Part shown: positions 9,352 to 18,389 of the stretch, piece after piece | How positions within the stretch are numbered: position 1 is the first letter of the stretch | Layout: each line of letters begins with the position of its first letter | Source: Acidobacteriota bacterium | GTDB lineage: Bacteria > Acidobacteriota > Holophagae > Acanthopleuribacterales > Acanthopleuribacteraceae | DNA: 64,000 nucleotides | NCBI GenBank assembly: GCA_020637335.1 | Contig: JACJWC010000018.1 | Location: 31,648 to 95,647 of the forward strand | Direction of reading: 5' to 3' | The notes under the pieces: generated by a model | What the model was told of the DNA's origin: nothing | The model's database searches: none | Seen by the model: the letters and a program-made list of their open reading frames with translations, nothing else | Program-made: the position numbers and the translations under genes

Positions 9352-10244
9352 ACTAATTCCTCCAAACGGGGTCGCTTCGCTAAGGCTTCTTTTATCACCT
9401 GTGAGACCCGATCGTATTCGTGGCCAACAAGCGCTTGACGCGGCGGGCGCACCCGATCATTGCCACGGCCCACGGCTTGGGTCGCCATTTTGATGTTTTG
9501 GACCAGTTTGGTCGAGACATCTAAGTCCAAAAGAGGTAAGAACCACTTGTATATTTGTTTGGCTTCCTCTAATCGCCCCTTTTGGATCAGGTTGTAAATG
9601 GCCACGGTCTCCTCCGGAAAAGCACAAACAAGACCCGCCACCCATCCGCGCGCACCCATCACCAAGCTTTCCAGAGCGATGTTATCAACCCCACATAAAA
9701 TGGAGAGCCGCTCGCCATAGCGATGAATCAGACGGGTCATATTGCGCATATCCCGAGTCGATTCTTTGACCGCCACCACATTTTCGAACTGACACAACCT
9801 AGCGAATATAGCATCCGTAATTTCAATCTTATAATCCACGGGATTGTTATAAAGCAAAATGGGTTTGGAGGTTGCGGACACAACGGCTTCAAAGTAGGCA
9901 AGGGTCTCTGCTTCATCACTCACGTAACGCATGGGTGGCAACAGCATAAATCCATCAACGCCCAGATCGGTAAGCGCTTTCACAAAAGAAACTGCGCGCG
10001 CCGTTGAAGACTCGGCAACATTAACGGCAATCGGACATTGAGGCGCAGCTTGACGTGCAGCCTGAAACAGGGCGATTTTTTCTTCAGCCTCCAGACTGGA
10101 AGCTTCACCGAGCGTTCCAGCCAGGATCAAGCCATGAACGCCAGCCTGAACCTGGTATTGGACCTGTTCGTGAAAGAGCGAGAGATCGAGAGAGAAATCG
10201 GGTCGAAAAGGGCTGGTCAACGCGGGCCAAACACCGTGGAACAT
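9348..10244 (-). CDS. DHDPS-family pyrroline-4-hydroxy-2-carboxylate deaminase (probable)
   Basis: A 298-residue (beta/alpha)8 enzyme of the dihydrodipicolinate synthase/N-acetylneuraminate lyase family. The start is the ATG at 10244, preceded by a perfect AAGGAGGA at 10251-10258 (6-base spacing); an upstream in-frame start at 10268 has no such site. The Schiff-base Lys is ~160 (VAVKEST) and the helper Tyr ~132 (LLYNNP). The family covers several reactions, but the epimerase, FAD dehydrogenase and ketoglutarate-semialdehyde dehydrogenase in the same operon indicate deamination of pyrroline-4-hydroxy-2-carboxylate to 2-oxoglutarate semialdehyde. It is the first gene of the operon. Confidence 0.88.
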   Translation of the reverse strand: MFHGVWPALTSPFRPDFSLDLSLFHEQVQYQVQAGVHGLILAGTLGEASSLEAEEKIALFQAARQAAPQCPIAVNVAESSTARAVSFVKALTDLGVDGFMLLPPMRYVSDEAETLAYFEAVVSATSKPILLYNNPVDYKIEITDAIFARLCQFENVVAVKESTRDMRNMTRLIHRYGERLSILCGVDNIALESLVMGARGWVAGLVCAFPEETVAIYNLIQKGRLEEAKQIYKWFLPLLDLDVSTKLVQNIKMATQAVGRGNDRVRPPRQALVGHEYDRVSQVIKEALAKRPRLEELV

Positions 10245-10257
10245 GCGGGGTCCTCCT

Positions 10258-10267
10258 TGATATATCA
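10258..10267. promoter_or_regulatory. Candidate operator ahead of hydroxyproline operon
   Basis: TGATATATCA is a perfect 10-base palindrome lying against the ribosome binding site of the first operon gene. Size and position would suit the GntR/FCD regulator encoded in the operon. Such short AT palindromes also occur by chance, so this is only a candidate. Confidence 0.3.
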
Positions 10268-10484
10268 CCAGACTATTCTTTGCATCTTGCCCGGCGCGCT
10301 GTCAAGTCCTTTTTGCCGGACTCTGGCTTTTCAGACCCTCCGAGCCAGACCGCTCTTGACCCCAGCCTCATTCCTTGAGAAAGTGGGGGCGGAAACCCCT
10401 TGCGAAAAAGATCCATCCCTTTGACCCTGCTCAGGTTAAAATGGAGGACTTGACGTATCCAACCGTACGGTCACGAGGTTTTTA

Positions 10485-12443
10485 ATGGTTCAGTTCAACA
10501 CCAAAGACAATGAAATCCTGGTCAAGATCGTTTTTTATGGGCCCGGACTCTCTGGGAAAACCACCAATCTGCAGAAATTGCACGAGATGATGGACCCCAG
10601 CCAGAAAACAGATTTGTTCAGTGTGAACACCATGGAGGACCGCACGCTCTTTTTCGACCTGTTACCGGTCGATTTGGGCTACATCTATGGCAATTCCATT
10701 AAATTGCAGATTTATACCGTGCCGGGTCAGGTCCATTACGATTCCACCCGCCGCATTGTGCTGAGTGGCGCGGATGGCGTCATTTTTATTGCCGACTCGG
10801 ACAAAAATAAGCTGCACGAAAATGTGCAGAGCATCAACAACCTCTATCACAACCTTCAGGCCAATCGTCTGAACATTAAAGAAGTGCCGCTGGTCATGCA
10901 GTACAACAAACGCGATTTGCCTGACGCGTTACCGGTTGAGATCCTCAATCAGAAATTAAACTTCCGTCAGGTCCCCCACTTTGGCGCCGTTGCGATTAAA
11001 GGCGATGGGGTTTTGGATACGTTTGTTGAGGCCGTCAAGATGACTGTCCGATACATTTTTGAAAAGTATCAACTCTCCAAAAATTTCAAGAACGTTGAAG
11101 GCGTCATTCAAAAATTGGAAGAATCGATTCGGGAAAAATCCGCCGAATCCAAGCGGCTTGCGGAGAACCCGCCGCAAATGGATGTGGACCAGACCTTTTC
11201 ACCTCGGGTGGGTCGCGGCGGTAAAACCGTTCTGAAATATACCCATACCATTGATGATGACGACCGCTCCTCCCAGGATAAACTCCTGCAAAAAGCGCTG
11301 ACCTCCAATATGGAAACGGCGCGTTTGTACGCCGAGCTCAAGGCCAGCCAAGCCGCTTTGATGAAAAAGAACGAGGAACTTTCAATCCTCTACAAACAAC
11401 TGGAGAAGAGTAACAACGACAACCTCAAAATTCGGCGCTTCCTGGAGAGCTTGGTGAACTTCGCGGGCGAGGCCATTGTCACCTTTAACGATTTATGGGT
11501 GATCCAAAATTGGAACCAAGCCGCTGAGGAAATGTTTAAGTACAAACGGGATGAAATCCTCAACCAAAACATCAATATTTTGTTCCCTCAAAGCCAACTG
11601 GCCGATTTAAACAAAGTCCTTTCTTTTGTGGTCAGCGGCAAAGTAGTTAAAGGTTTTGAAACACGACTCCAGGACAAAGAAGGCAACGCCTTGGCCGTAA
11701 ACGTTACCTTCAGCCCGATCAAAAACAAAAATGAAACGATTATTGCGTTTACCGCCATCATTCGCGATTTGTCCCTGCTGAGCAATGTGCGTAAGAAATT
11801 GTTTTCCCTGCAGCGTTTTGAGAGCTTAGCCCACCTCTTGCCCGGATTCCTTCAGGCGGTCAAGGCCCACATGGAGGGCGGCGGTGATGTCGAAGCGATG
11901 TTAGGCGAAAAGAAAAAGGCCAATAAATCCGAAAAACAAATCAAGCGCGGGATTGCCACCCTGCAGACCATGATGGACACCAAATCCGAGGCCAAACCGG
12001 TTCAGATCAACGAAGTCATTCAGGACATTCAATCGTTAGTTGAAGAAACCACGCAAAGTCTTGGCATTCAACTGGTCAGCCAATTAAATGCTGAATTGCC
12101 CGTAGCCAAAATTTCGCGCAAGTTAATTACCCATACCCTGCTCAACCTTGTGTTTAATGCGTTGGATGCCCTGAATGGTCATGCTTCACCCAAACTGACC
12201 ATAGGAACGCACTTTTTGGACGGTGAGTACATCATCCAAATCATTGATAACGGTTCGGGTTCAGCCATTATGGACATGGACAAATTCTTTTCCACCATGG
12301 AAGAAAACGAAACGGAAGGCACCAATATCCTGAGAATCAATACGGCACGCGAGTTGGCCAAGGAATTCGGCGGTGTATTAAGGGTCGACACGGCACCGGG
12401 CAAGGGCACAAAGGTAACTTTGCGCATGCCCCAGGCTACCTAA
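10485..12443 (+). CDS. MglA-like GTPase fused to PAS and histidine-kinase-type ATPase domains
   Basis: A 652-residue three-part signalling protein. Residues 1-~190 are a Ras-like MglA-type GTPase: P-loop GPGLSGKTT (19-27), the MglA-characteristic TVPGQ (78-82) in place of DTAGQ, and base-recognition NKRD (141-144). A linker and coiled coil (~200-315) lead to a PAS domain (~315-440: FNDLWVIQNWNQAAEEMF) and then a GHKL ATPase domain (~495-650) with N-box NLVFNALDAL, G1 IIDNGSG and a C-terminal GKGTKVTLRMP. The expected phosphoacceptor region has His450 in SLAHLLPG, but the usual acidic residue after His is Leu, so autophosphorylation is uncertain. No signal peptide or membrane segment is seen; it should be cytoplasmic. 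Its stop overlaps the stop of the converging TPR gene. Confidence 0.9.
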   Translation: MVQFNTKDNEILVKIVFYGPGLSGKTTNLQKLHEMMDPSQKTDLFSVNTMEDRTLFFDLLPVDLGYIYGNSIKLQIYTVPGQVHYDSTRRIVLSGADGVIFIADSDKNKLHENVQSINNLYHNLQANRLNIKEVPLVMQYNKRDLPDALPVEILNQKLNFRQVPHFGAVAIKGDGVLDTFVEAVKMTVRYIFEKYQLSKNFKNVEGVIQKLEESIREKSAESKRLAENPPQMDVDQTFSPRVGRGGKTVLKYTHTIDDDDRSSQDKLLQKALTSNMETARLYAELKASQAALMKKNEELSILYKQLEKSNNDNLKIRRFLESLVNFAGEAIVTFNDLWVIQNWNQAAEEMFKYKRDEILNQNINILFPQSQLADLNKVLSFVVSGKVVKGFETRLQDKEGNALAVNVTFSPIKNKNETIIAFTAIIRDLSLLSNVRKKLFSLQRFESLAHLLPGFLQAVKAHMEGGGDVEAMLGEKKKANKSEKQIKRGIATLQTMMDTKSEAKPVQINEVIQDIQSLVEETTQSLGIQLVSQLNAELPVAKISRKLITHTLLNLVFNALDALNGHASPKLTIGTHFLDGEYIIQIIDNGSGSAIMDMDKFFSTMEENETEGTNILRINTARELAKEFGGVLRVDTAPGKGTKVTLRMPQAT

Positions 12444-14740
12444 CGAACAACACTGCTCAATTCACCTGCCAGTTGATCCACTTTGATTTTGAGTGAATAA
12501 GACGCAGACGCCGGTGCAAGCGTTTCCTGACAAAGGGACAAGGCTTTTTGTGCTTCCTGCCAATTTTTTAAAGCCATGTAGGTTTTGGTTTTTACCAGGT
12601 TGAGATTGGCATCAAAAGGATCTTCGGCCAGGCCTGCGGCCAAGACCTGCAGGGCTTTTTCGTAATCACCTTTTTCGTAGCAGGCCATGCCTAACCCGTA
12701 ATGAACCGGAAAAAACTGATTGCTGCCTTTTTGATACTGTTCAAACAGGTCAATCGCCGTTTGATACTCCTTTTGGCCCCGCGCCACTTCGGCCTGAAGG
12801 TACAGGCCATAGCTGCGAAAAACAGGGAAACTATCCCCAAATTGCTGTATAGCCGGCTGGGCTTTGAGCAGGAAGTCTTTAGCCTGATCATAATCTTCCA
12901 TGTGGATATAGAAGTTGCAATAACCCATGGGGATTAAGGTGTCAAAGGGCGGTTCCATAGTTCCTTCAAGGCGCTTGAGGATGGTTTTTGCCTCTTCGAC
13001 TCGACCCCCGCGCGCATACATACCCACCCAAAAAACATCATTGATAGCGACGCCGAGCGGAGGGCCAAATTGTGCAAACAACTCGCGCGCCTGATTCAGG
13101 TCGGCATAACTCTGATCTAACTTCCCACGGTTGAACCAATACAGCGCAGAGAGGCGATGGGCCGTAAACTTTTCGGGATCGGTTTGGCTGCGTTGGATCA
13201 GGCGCGTGTAAAGTTTTTCGGCTTGAGACCACTGACCCATTCGCGCACTCAAATCCGCCATCTGACCCAGAACATCCAAATTGCCCGGATAAAGCAGGGA
13301 ACATTTATCCAAGGTAGCATAAGCCGCATCCAATTGACCGCGACCCCGCTGAAAATTGGCCAAGCGCACATACGCTTCCGGTTCCTTGGGGAATTTTTCA
13401 AGGTAACGGTTATGGTAGGACAGCGCGCGGTCGAATTCGCCCATATCGTTATAAATACGCGCCAGTTCCGGCCACAAATCAGCAGGTTCTTCCAATTCCG
13501 ATTCAACCCGCTCGTATTCTGCGATTGCCTCGCTCATTAAATTGCGTGAGACTAGCATGCGCGCATACTCCACGCGCGAGTCCCGATCATCCGGAACCAG
13601 CTCCAGATGGGCCCGATAGAGATCGATCCGTTTTTCGCCTTCGCCGTTCAGCAGGTAATACAGCGACTTCAACTGAAACTGACTGGGTTCGGGCAGGCTC
13701 GAAATTCGCTGCATAGCCATTTCTAGGTGATGTTGTGAAGGCACACTCATATTGGCATTTGCGAAGGTTATCCCCAACATCAAATGGGCCACAGTACAAT
13801 TCGGATCTAATTCGAGGACCTTCTTAAAATGGGGAACGGCCTGGCTCATACCCTGAAAGGTATAGGCTTGAACCCCGGCCATAAAATTTTCCGCCGCGGA
13901 TTCTGAGGCTGTGAACACCTCGGAAATCGGCAGATTGGGGTTGTCGTCCAAAGGAACCTGCCACTCTTGTAACAAACGCGCACTGGCTAGATCCACCAGA
14001 TCGAACGGCGATTCGCCTTCCAAATCAAAGGCCAAATTCGGCTGCAACGAGTCACTGTCCAGAACTTTGAAATGAAGGCGAAAAAGTCCTGTTTCGCTGC
14101 GACTCATTGTCCCAGTCAGCAATCGCGGAAAATGTCCCTTTAAAGCAATTTCACGCCAAAAGGTCAGTTGGGCTGTTTCCAGATGCTCAACGCCTAGCTT
14201 TGCTTGATATTCCTTAGTCCTGCCAGATTGTAAATACGCCGCGCCTTCCACGCCTAGGGATTGGGACAGGTCGAAGCTGGTCATCCAGGCCATTCCGCTC
14301 CTTAGCCAAGGCGGCACTTCTCCCTCCACCTCAAAGGGAATAGCAAAAAACTTTTTCCGGTAGACTTTTTGGGCAGAGATGGGTGATTCCGCCAAAGCAA
14401 TGGGCTTATTTTCAACCTTGGATTTATTCGAGAATGTGGTTAACAGGCTTACCGCCAACACCAAATTGGCGATGATCCCAGCCGTTTCCACCCAGGTCCA
14501 GCGCTTACCCCAAAAATTGTGGCCGCGCACGTAGGCAATGGTAATGACGGAAGGAATTAAAGAGAGCAAGAGCAAAAACACAGTTGAGGGCAGACTTTTA
14601 GGCAAATCGAATCGTACGACCAGCCACTCAAAAAACTGGATCAACCCCCAACCCACTGTCAAAAAAATGCCCAGGATTTGGGGAACCCGTCGTTCGAGCA
14701 AGCCCAACCAGAAATTCTGCTTTCGTTCAGATTCACCCAT
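12440..14740 (-). CDS. Membrane-anchored TPR protein
   Basis: A 766-residue protein with three predicted membrane segments near the N-terminus (~19-41, ~51-71, ~85-103), a ~150-residue middle part (~120-265) resembling the TolB-like domain that often precedes TPRs, and a long TPR array from ~275 to the end (e.g. AVPHFKKVLELDPNC, ALSYHNRYLEKFPKEPEAY). No DNA-binding or cyclase domain is visible. The start at 14740 has a GGGGAGC site. It probably works as a scaffold at the inner membrane. It converges on the MglA-kinase gene (stops overlap in CTAA). Function unknown. Confidence 0.8.
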   Translation of the reverse strand: MGESERKQNFWLGLLERRVPQILGIFLTVGWGLIQFFEWLVVRFDLPKSLPSTVFLLLLSLIPSVITIAYVRGHNFWGKRWTWVETAGIIANLVLAVSLLTTFSNKSKVENKPIALAESPISAQKVYRKKFFAIPFEVEGEVPPWLRSGMAWMTSFDLSQSLGVEGAAYLQSGRTKEYQAKLGVEHLETAQLTFWREIALKGHFPRLLTGTMSRSETGLFRLHFKVLDSDSLQPNLAFDLEGESPFDLVDLASARLLQEWQVPLDDNPNLPISEVFTASESAAENFMAGVQAYTFQGMSQAVPHFKKVLELDPNCTVAHLMLGITFANANMSVPSQHHLEMAMQRISSLPEPSQFQLKSLYYLLNGEGEKRIDLYRAHLELVPDDRDSRVEYARMLVSRNLMSEAIAEYERVESELEEPADLWPELARIYNDMGEFDRALSYHNRYLEKFPKEPEAYVRLANFQRGRGQLDAAYATLDKCSLLYPGNLDVLGQMADLSARMGQWSQAEKLYTRLIQRSQTDPEKFTAHRLSALYWFNRGKLDQSYADLNQARELFAQFGPPLGVAINDVFWVGMYARGGRVEEAKTILKRLEGTMEPPFDTLIPMGYCNFYIHMEDYDQAKDFLLKAQPAIQQFGDSFPVFRSYGLYLQAEVARGQKEYQTAIDLFEQYQKGSNQFFPVHYGLGMACYEKGDYEKALQVLAAGLAEDPFDANLNLVKTKTYMALKNWQEAQKALSLCQETLAPASASYSLKIKVDQLAGELSSVVR

Positions 14741-14822
14741 ATCAGCTCCCCGTAATAGTGAGCGGATTTTAACATAAGAAACCCAATCGCCTCACCGGTG
14801 CGGCAACCTGTACGCCACCGAA

Positions 14823-16334
14823 TTATGGAGCCTTTGGTGAACTCGAAAACGATTCCATTTTGGGGGACTCGGCCAATTCCAATCGGTTGCGACCTGCCTG
14901 TTTGGCCTTGTACAACGCCTTGTCTGCAACATCAATAAAAGATTTCACGTCCTGCACGCCATGGGTGTGGTACTCGGCCAAACCCATGCTGATCGTTACC
15001 CGAAAGTTCTTTTCGTTAATGGAAAAATGCTCGCGACCCACTTTGCTGCGAATCCGTTCGGCCAGAATGCGTGCGCCTTTTAAGTGGGTTTCCGGCAAGA
15101 GAATCACAAATTCTTCACCGCCAAACCGGCAGGCCAAATCCGCTTTGCGAATTAAACTGGTGATGATCTGTGCAACCCGGACCAGAACTTGGTCCCCTGC
15201 CAAATGCCCATATTGATCATTTACCTTTTTAAAATAATCAATGTCAGCAACCAAAAGCGACAGCGGTCGTTTGTATCGATCGGCGCGATTGAGCTCCTGC
15301 AAAATCCGCGTTTCGGAATATTTGCGCGTGTAAAGACCCGTCAAATCGTCGGTTACGGCCTGGGTGTACAATTTGGCGTTTTCCAAAGCTAGGGTGGTTT
15401 GACGTGCAAACGTCCGCAAAAACTCAAACTGACCCGCATGAAACAGGGAGCGACGCCGCAAATGGTCGAGGTAAAGCACCCCAGATACATTCTCACCTTG
15501 GATCAGTGGCAGACAGATCACACTTTTCACTTTTGTGGCAATGATGCTCTGGGCCGTACTGAAACGCGCATCTTCTGTGGCGTCTTCCAAAATAATAATC
15601 TGCCCACTCTCAAAACAGTTCCGGGCAATTGTTCCCGAAAAATCCCAGTCGTGCAAAGGGCCCGCCGTGTTAAAACGCAATTCGGCAAAAGGCACCAAGT
15701 GACCCGATGGGTCCTGCAACAAAATAAATCCGCGATCTGCACCCAAGAGATCCGCAACCATTTCCAAGGCCGTATTCAACAAATCGCGAACATTCAAAAT
15801 TCGACTTAAGACCTCGGTAATTTCCTGGATCAGCCGATATTCGCGCAACCGGTCGCGCACCTCTTTGCACACCACCTCAAATTGGGGCGCAAGTTGATCA
15901 GCCACCTGGCTAGGTGAGCCTTGCCCGGATCGCAATCGATCCAAGGTTTGGTGCATCAAGTGCTCCAATTGACCACCGATTTCCTCATCAATCCTAAAAG
16001 GTTCCCGTACGGCCTCCTCCCGTTCGCCTGCCATCGCGTTCATTTGGTAAACACCCATGAGATGACCCAAAACCAGACGGTCGCCGGGTCTTAACACCAC
16101 TTCCTGACCGGGCTCTAAGCGCTGTTGGTTAATCAAGGTTCCGCTCGAAGAACCCAGGTCCAACACGGCCAGACTTTCGCCATCCCAGCGAAAAACCACA
16201 TGTTTACGCGAAACACTGGCCTCGTCCAAACGGAAATCACATTCGCGTGAACGCCCAACAACCGTATCGCCGGGCATCAGGCTCATGACCACTTCAACAT
16301 CTGCGCTCTTCCACACAATGGTCGGTACTTTCAC
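14823..16334 (-). CDS. FHA-GAF-GGDEF diguanylate cyclase
   Basis: A 503-residue protein. Residues ~20-95 form an FHA phosphothreonine-binding domain (VVGRSRECDF, SVSRKHV, GSSSGTLIN). Residues ~160-320 form a GAF sensor domain. Residues ~325-490 form a GGDEF domain with GGEEF at 405-409 and metal/substrate region DIDYFKKVNDQYGHLAGD. An intact inhibitory I-site RKAD (396-399) lies five residues before GGEEF, so product inhibition by c-di-GMP is expected. The FHA domain suggests input from a Ser/Thr kinase; one is encoded nearby at 18386, but a link is inference. AGGGGAG precedes the start. Confidence 0.93.
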   Translation of the reverse strand: MKVPTIVWKSADVEVVMSLMPGDTVVGRSRECDFRLDEASVSRKHVVFRWDGESLAVLDLGSSSGTLINQQRLEPGQEVVLRPGDRLVLGHLMGVYQMNAMAGEREEAVREPFRIDEEIGGQLEHLMHQTLDRLRSGQGSPSQVADQLAPQFEVVCKEVRDRLREYRLIQEITEVLSRILNVRDLLNTALEMVADLLGADRGFILLQDPSGHLVPFAELRFNTAGPLHDWDFSGTIARNCFESGQIIILEDATEDARFSTAQSIIATKVKSVICLPLIQGENVSGVLYLDHLRRRSLFHAGQFEFLRTFARQTTLALENAKLYTQAVTDDLTGLYTRKYSETRILQELNRADRYKRPLSLLVADIDYFKKVNDQYGHLAGDQVLVRVAQIITSLIRKADLACRFGGEEFVILLPETHLKGARILAERIRSKVGREHFSINEKNFRVTISMGLAEYHTHGVQDVKSFIDVADKALYKAKQAGRNRLELAESPKMESFSSSPKAP

Positions 16335-16453
16335 ATGCTCCCCTGGTCCCGATGAACTCGCCTATTGGCCTGCTTTTCCTATCGACGAATGCGGCCATAA
16401 GATTTAATCTTTACGCAGAAAAATAGATATTTTCGAACGGGAAGGAAGCATTC

Positions 16454-17776
16454 ATGAACCTTTTGCTGATGACCTTGACGATTTTTGTTCAAGAACCGCC
16501 CCCGGCAAGTTGGCATGTATTAGCGCCTCCAGGTGGCGGATGGTCCTCCGAAGTCAGCGTGGCCATTGATCGGGCCAATCCCGATCGAACCGTTTTGGCT
16601 GCATTGGGCTCCCAGAAAGGTAGCAAGATTCGGATTTCCAACTTTTCATACTATTCTCAGGACTTTGGCAAAACTGTCGCCAGCACCACCTTTCCCAATC
16701 CAGATGGGCGGGTTCAGGGCGATGACAGCCTGGCGGCCAGCTCCGAAGGCCGCATTTACCATGCCTACATTGCCTTTACGGGACTTTTTGATCCAACCGC
16801 CAAAACCAATAATACCGGCGTTTTTGTCAATTCCAGCAGCGATGGCGGTCAAACCTGGTCTGACCCGGTGCCGGTGGCGGACCACATTAATATGCTTATG
16901 CCCTTCGAAGACAAACCTTATCTGGTGGTGGATCGAACCTCTGACCGGTTTAAAGGGTGTGTCTACATCGCCTGGACCCGTTTTGAAAAATACGGCAGCA
17001 ACGATCCCCAACACCGCAGTCATATCTGTTTCTCGCGTTCGTCCGACCAAGGCACTTCCTGGCAACCTTTTACCATCATTTCAGATGAACCCGGTGACTG
17101 CCAGGACAGCGACAATACAGTTGAAGGCGTTGTTCCAAGTGTGGGTGTGAATGGTGAAATTTTCTTGGTTTGGGCCGGTCCCAAAGGTTTGTATTTTGAC
17201 CGCTCCACGGACGGCGGCATCACTTTTGGCACAGACCAAGTCATTCAAACCATGCCCGGTGGCTGGGACATTCCTCTGAAAGGCAAGAAGCGCCATAATG
17301 GCATGCCCGTAACCGGGACAGACATCAGTTTCGGGCCCTTTCGCGGCAGCCTGTATGTCAATTGGATTGATGAGCGCAATGGCCACACCGATGTCTTCTG
17401 CATGGCATCTCGCGATAACGGCTCCTCCTGGTCAGATCCTGTGCGGGTCAACAACGATGCCGGAAATGCAAACCAACTTTTTACATGGATGGCGGTTGAT
17501 GACCTGGATGGCAGCATCAACATTGTTTTCCTTGACCAACGGGCCGGGGAAAAACTCACGACTCAAGCCTATTTAGCCCGATCTACCGATGGCGGTGTGA
17601 CATTCTCAAACCTCGCGCTTTCGGTTCCTGCCTTTGAATGCTCTGAAAGGGGCTTCTTTGGCGACTATAACGGGATTGACGCTTTTGGCGGCCGAGTTGT
17701 GATTGGTTTTCCGCGCATTGCAGAGTCCGGCGTGGAATTGATCGGTTATTGGACCCAGTTCCCCACCAAACCTTAA
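16454..17776 (+). CDS. Secreted Asp-box (BNR repeat) beta-propeller, sialidase-like
   Basis: A 440-residue protein with a short hydrophobic N-terminus (MNLLLMTLTIFVQ) that may be a signal peptide. Five Asp-box motifs are visible: SSDGGQTW (~127), SSDQGTSW (~197), STDGGITF (~253), SRDNGSSW (~320) and STDGGVTF (~378). This indicates a six-bladed propeller of the sialidase/exo-alpha-sialidase superfamily. The Arg triad of true sialidases could not be assigned, so enzymatic activity is uncertain; many such proteins are glycan-binding or glycoside-hydrolase-like. AAGGAAG lies before the start. The sigma factor gene follows closely on the same strand. Confidence 0.8.
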   Translation: MNLLLMTLTIFVQEPPPASWHVLAPPGGGWSSEVSVAIDRANPDRTVLAALGSQKGSKIRISNFSYYSQDFGKTVASTTFPNPDGRVQGDDSLAASSEGRIYHAYIAFTGLFDPTAKTNNTGVFVNSSSDGGQTWSDPVPVADHINMLMPFEDKPYLVVDRTSDRFKGCVYIAWTRFEKYGSNDPQHRSHICFSRSSDQGTSWQPFTIISDEPGDCQDSDNTVEGVVPSVGVNGEIFLVWAGPKGLYFDRSTDGGITFGTDQVIQTMPGGWDIPLKGKKRHNGMPVTGTDISFGPFRGSLYVNWIDERNGHTDVFCMASRDNGSSWSDPVRVNNDAGNANQLFTWMAVDDLDGSINIVFLDQRAGEKLTTQAYLARSTDGGVTFSNLALSVPAFECSERGFFGDYNGIDAFGGRVVIGFPRIAESGVELIGYWTQFPTKP

Positions 17777-17837
17777 CCCCTTGCATTGCGCATTGCCGTG
17801 TGCGACTTTTAGATCAGAACCCACGAAAAGAGCTGTT

Positions 17838-18389
17838 TTGGAATTTCCCGATCTTACCCACGCCTTGAACCATCTGCATCAGCAAAATTTGAGCGAAGCC
17901 CAGTGGCAAACCCTTTATTTACAGCTAAAAGGCTTAGCCCAGAAACACATGGCGCATGAGCGAAAAGACCACACCTTACAAGCCACCGCACTAGTTAATC
18001 AAGCCTATTTGGAAATTCTAAACAGTTCGCCTGTTCCCTTTCAGGGCCGACAACATTTTTTGGCCTACGCTTCGGAAGTCATGCGCCATATACTGGCCGA
18101 ACATGCGCGCCGCAATAAAGCCCAAAAACGTGGCGGCGGATGGCTGAGAATCAGCCTCTCCGAACCCCTCGGTCCCCAAGTTCAGGACAGTCATGATTTT
18201 GCTGATTTGGACGAGGCCTTAAATCGTTTGGCCAAAATGGATGAACGCAAGGCCAGAATCGTGGTTTGGCGTTTTTTTGGCGGTTTGAGCATCGAAGAAA
18301 TCGCCGAGCTGTGTAGCCTTTCCGTGGCCACCATTCACGCGGAATTGAAAAAGGCACGCGGCTGGCTCTACCACGAGTTGGCCTCATGA
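17838..18389 (+). CDS. ECF-type RNA polymerase sigma factor
   Basis: A ~183-residue ECF sigma factor of the group usually encoded beside Ser/Thr kinases. Region 2 includes HTLQATALVNQAYLEI and FLAYASEVMRHILAEHARR; region 4 is the C-terminal helix-turn-helix LSIEEIAELCSLSVATIHAELKKAR. No ATG exists in the N-terminal part: the frame opens with TTG at 17781, but the TTG at 17838 with AAGAG five bases upstream gives the family's usual length and is preferred. It overlaps the kinase gene by 4 bases (ATGA), so both are translationally coupled. The kinase probably regulates this sigma factor. Confidence 0.9.
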   Translation: MEFPDLTHALNHLHQQNLSEAQWQTLYLQLKGLAQKHMAHERKDHTLQATALVNQAYLEILNSSPVPFQGRQHFLAYASEVMRHILAEHARRNKAQKRGGGWLRISLSEPLGPQVQDSHDFADLDEALNRLAKMDERKARIVVWRFFGGLSIEEIAELCSLSVATIHAELKKARGWLYHELAS

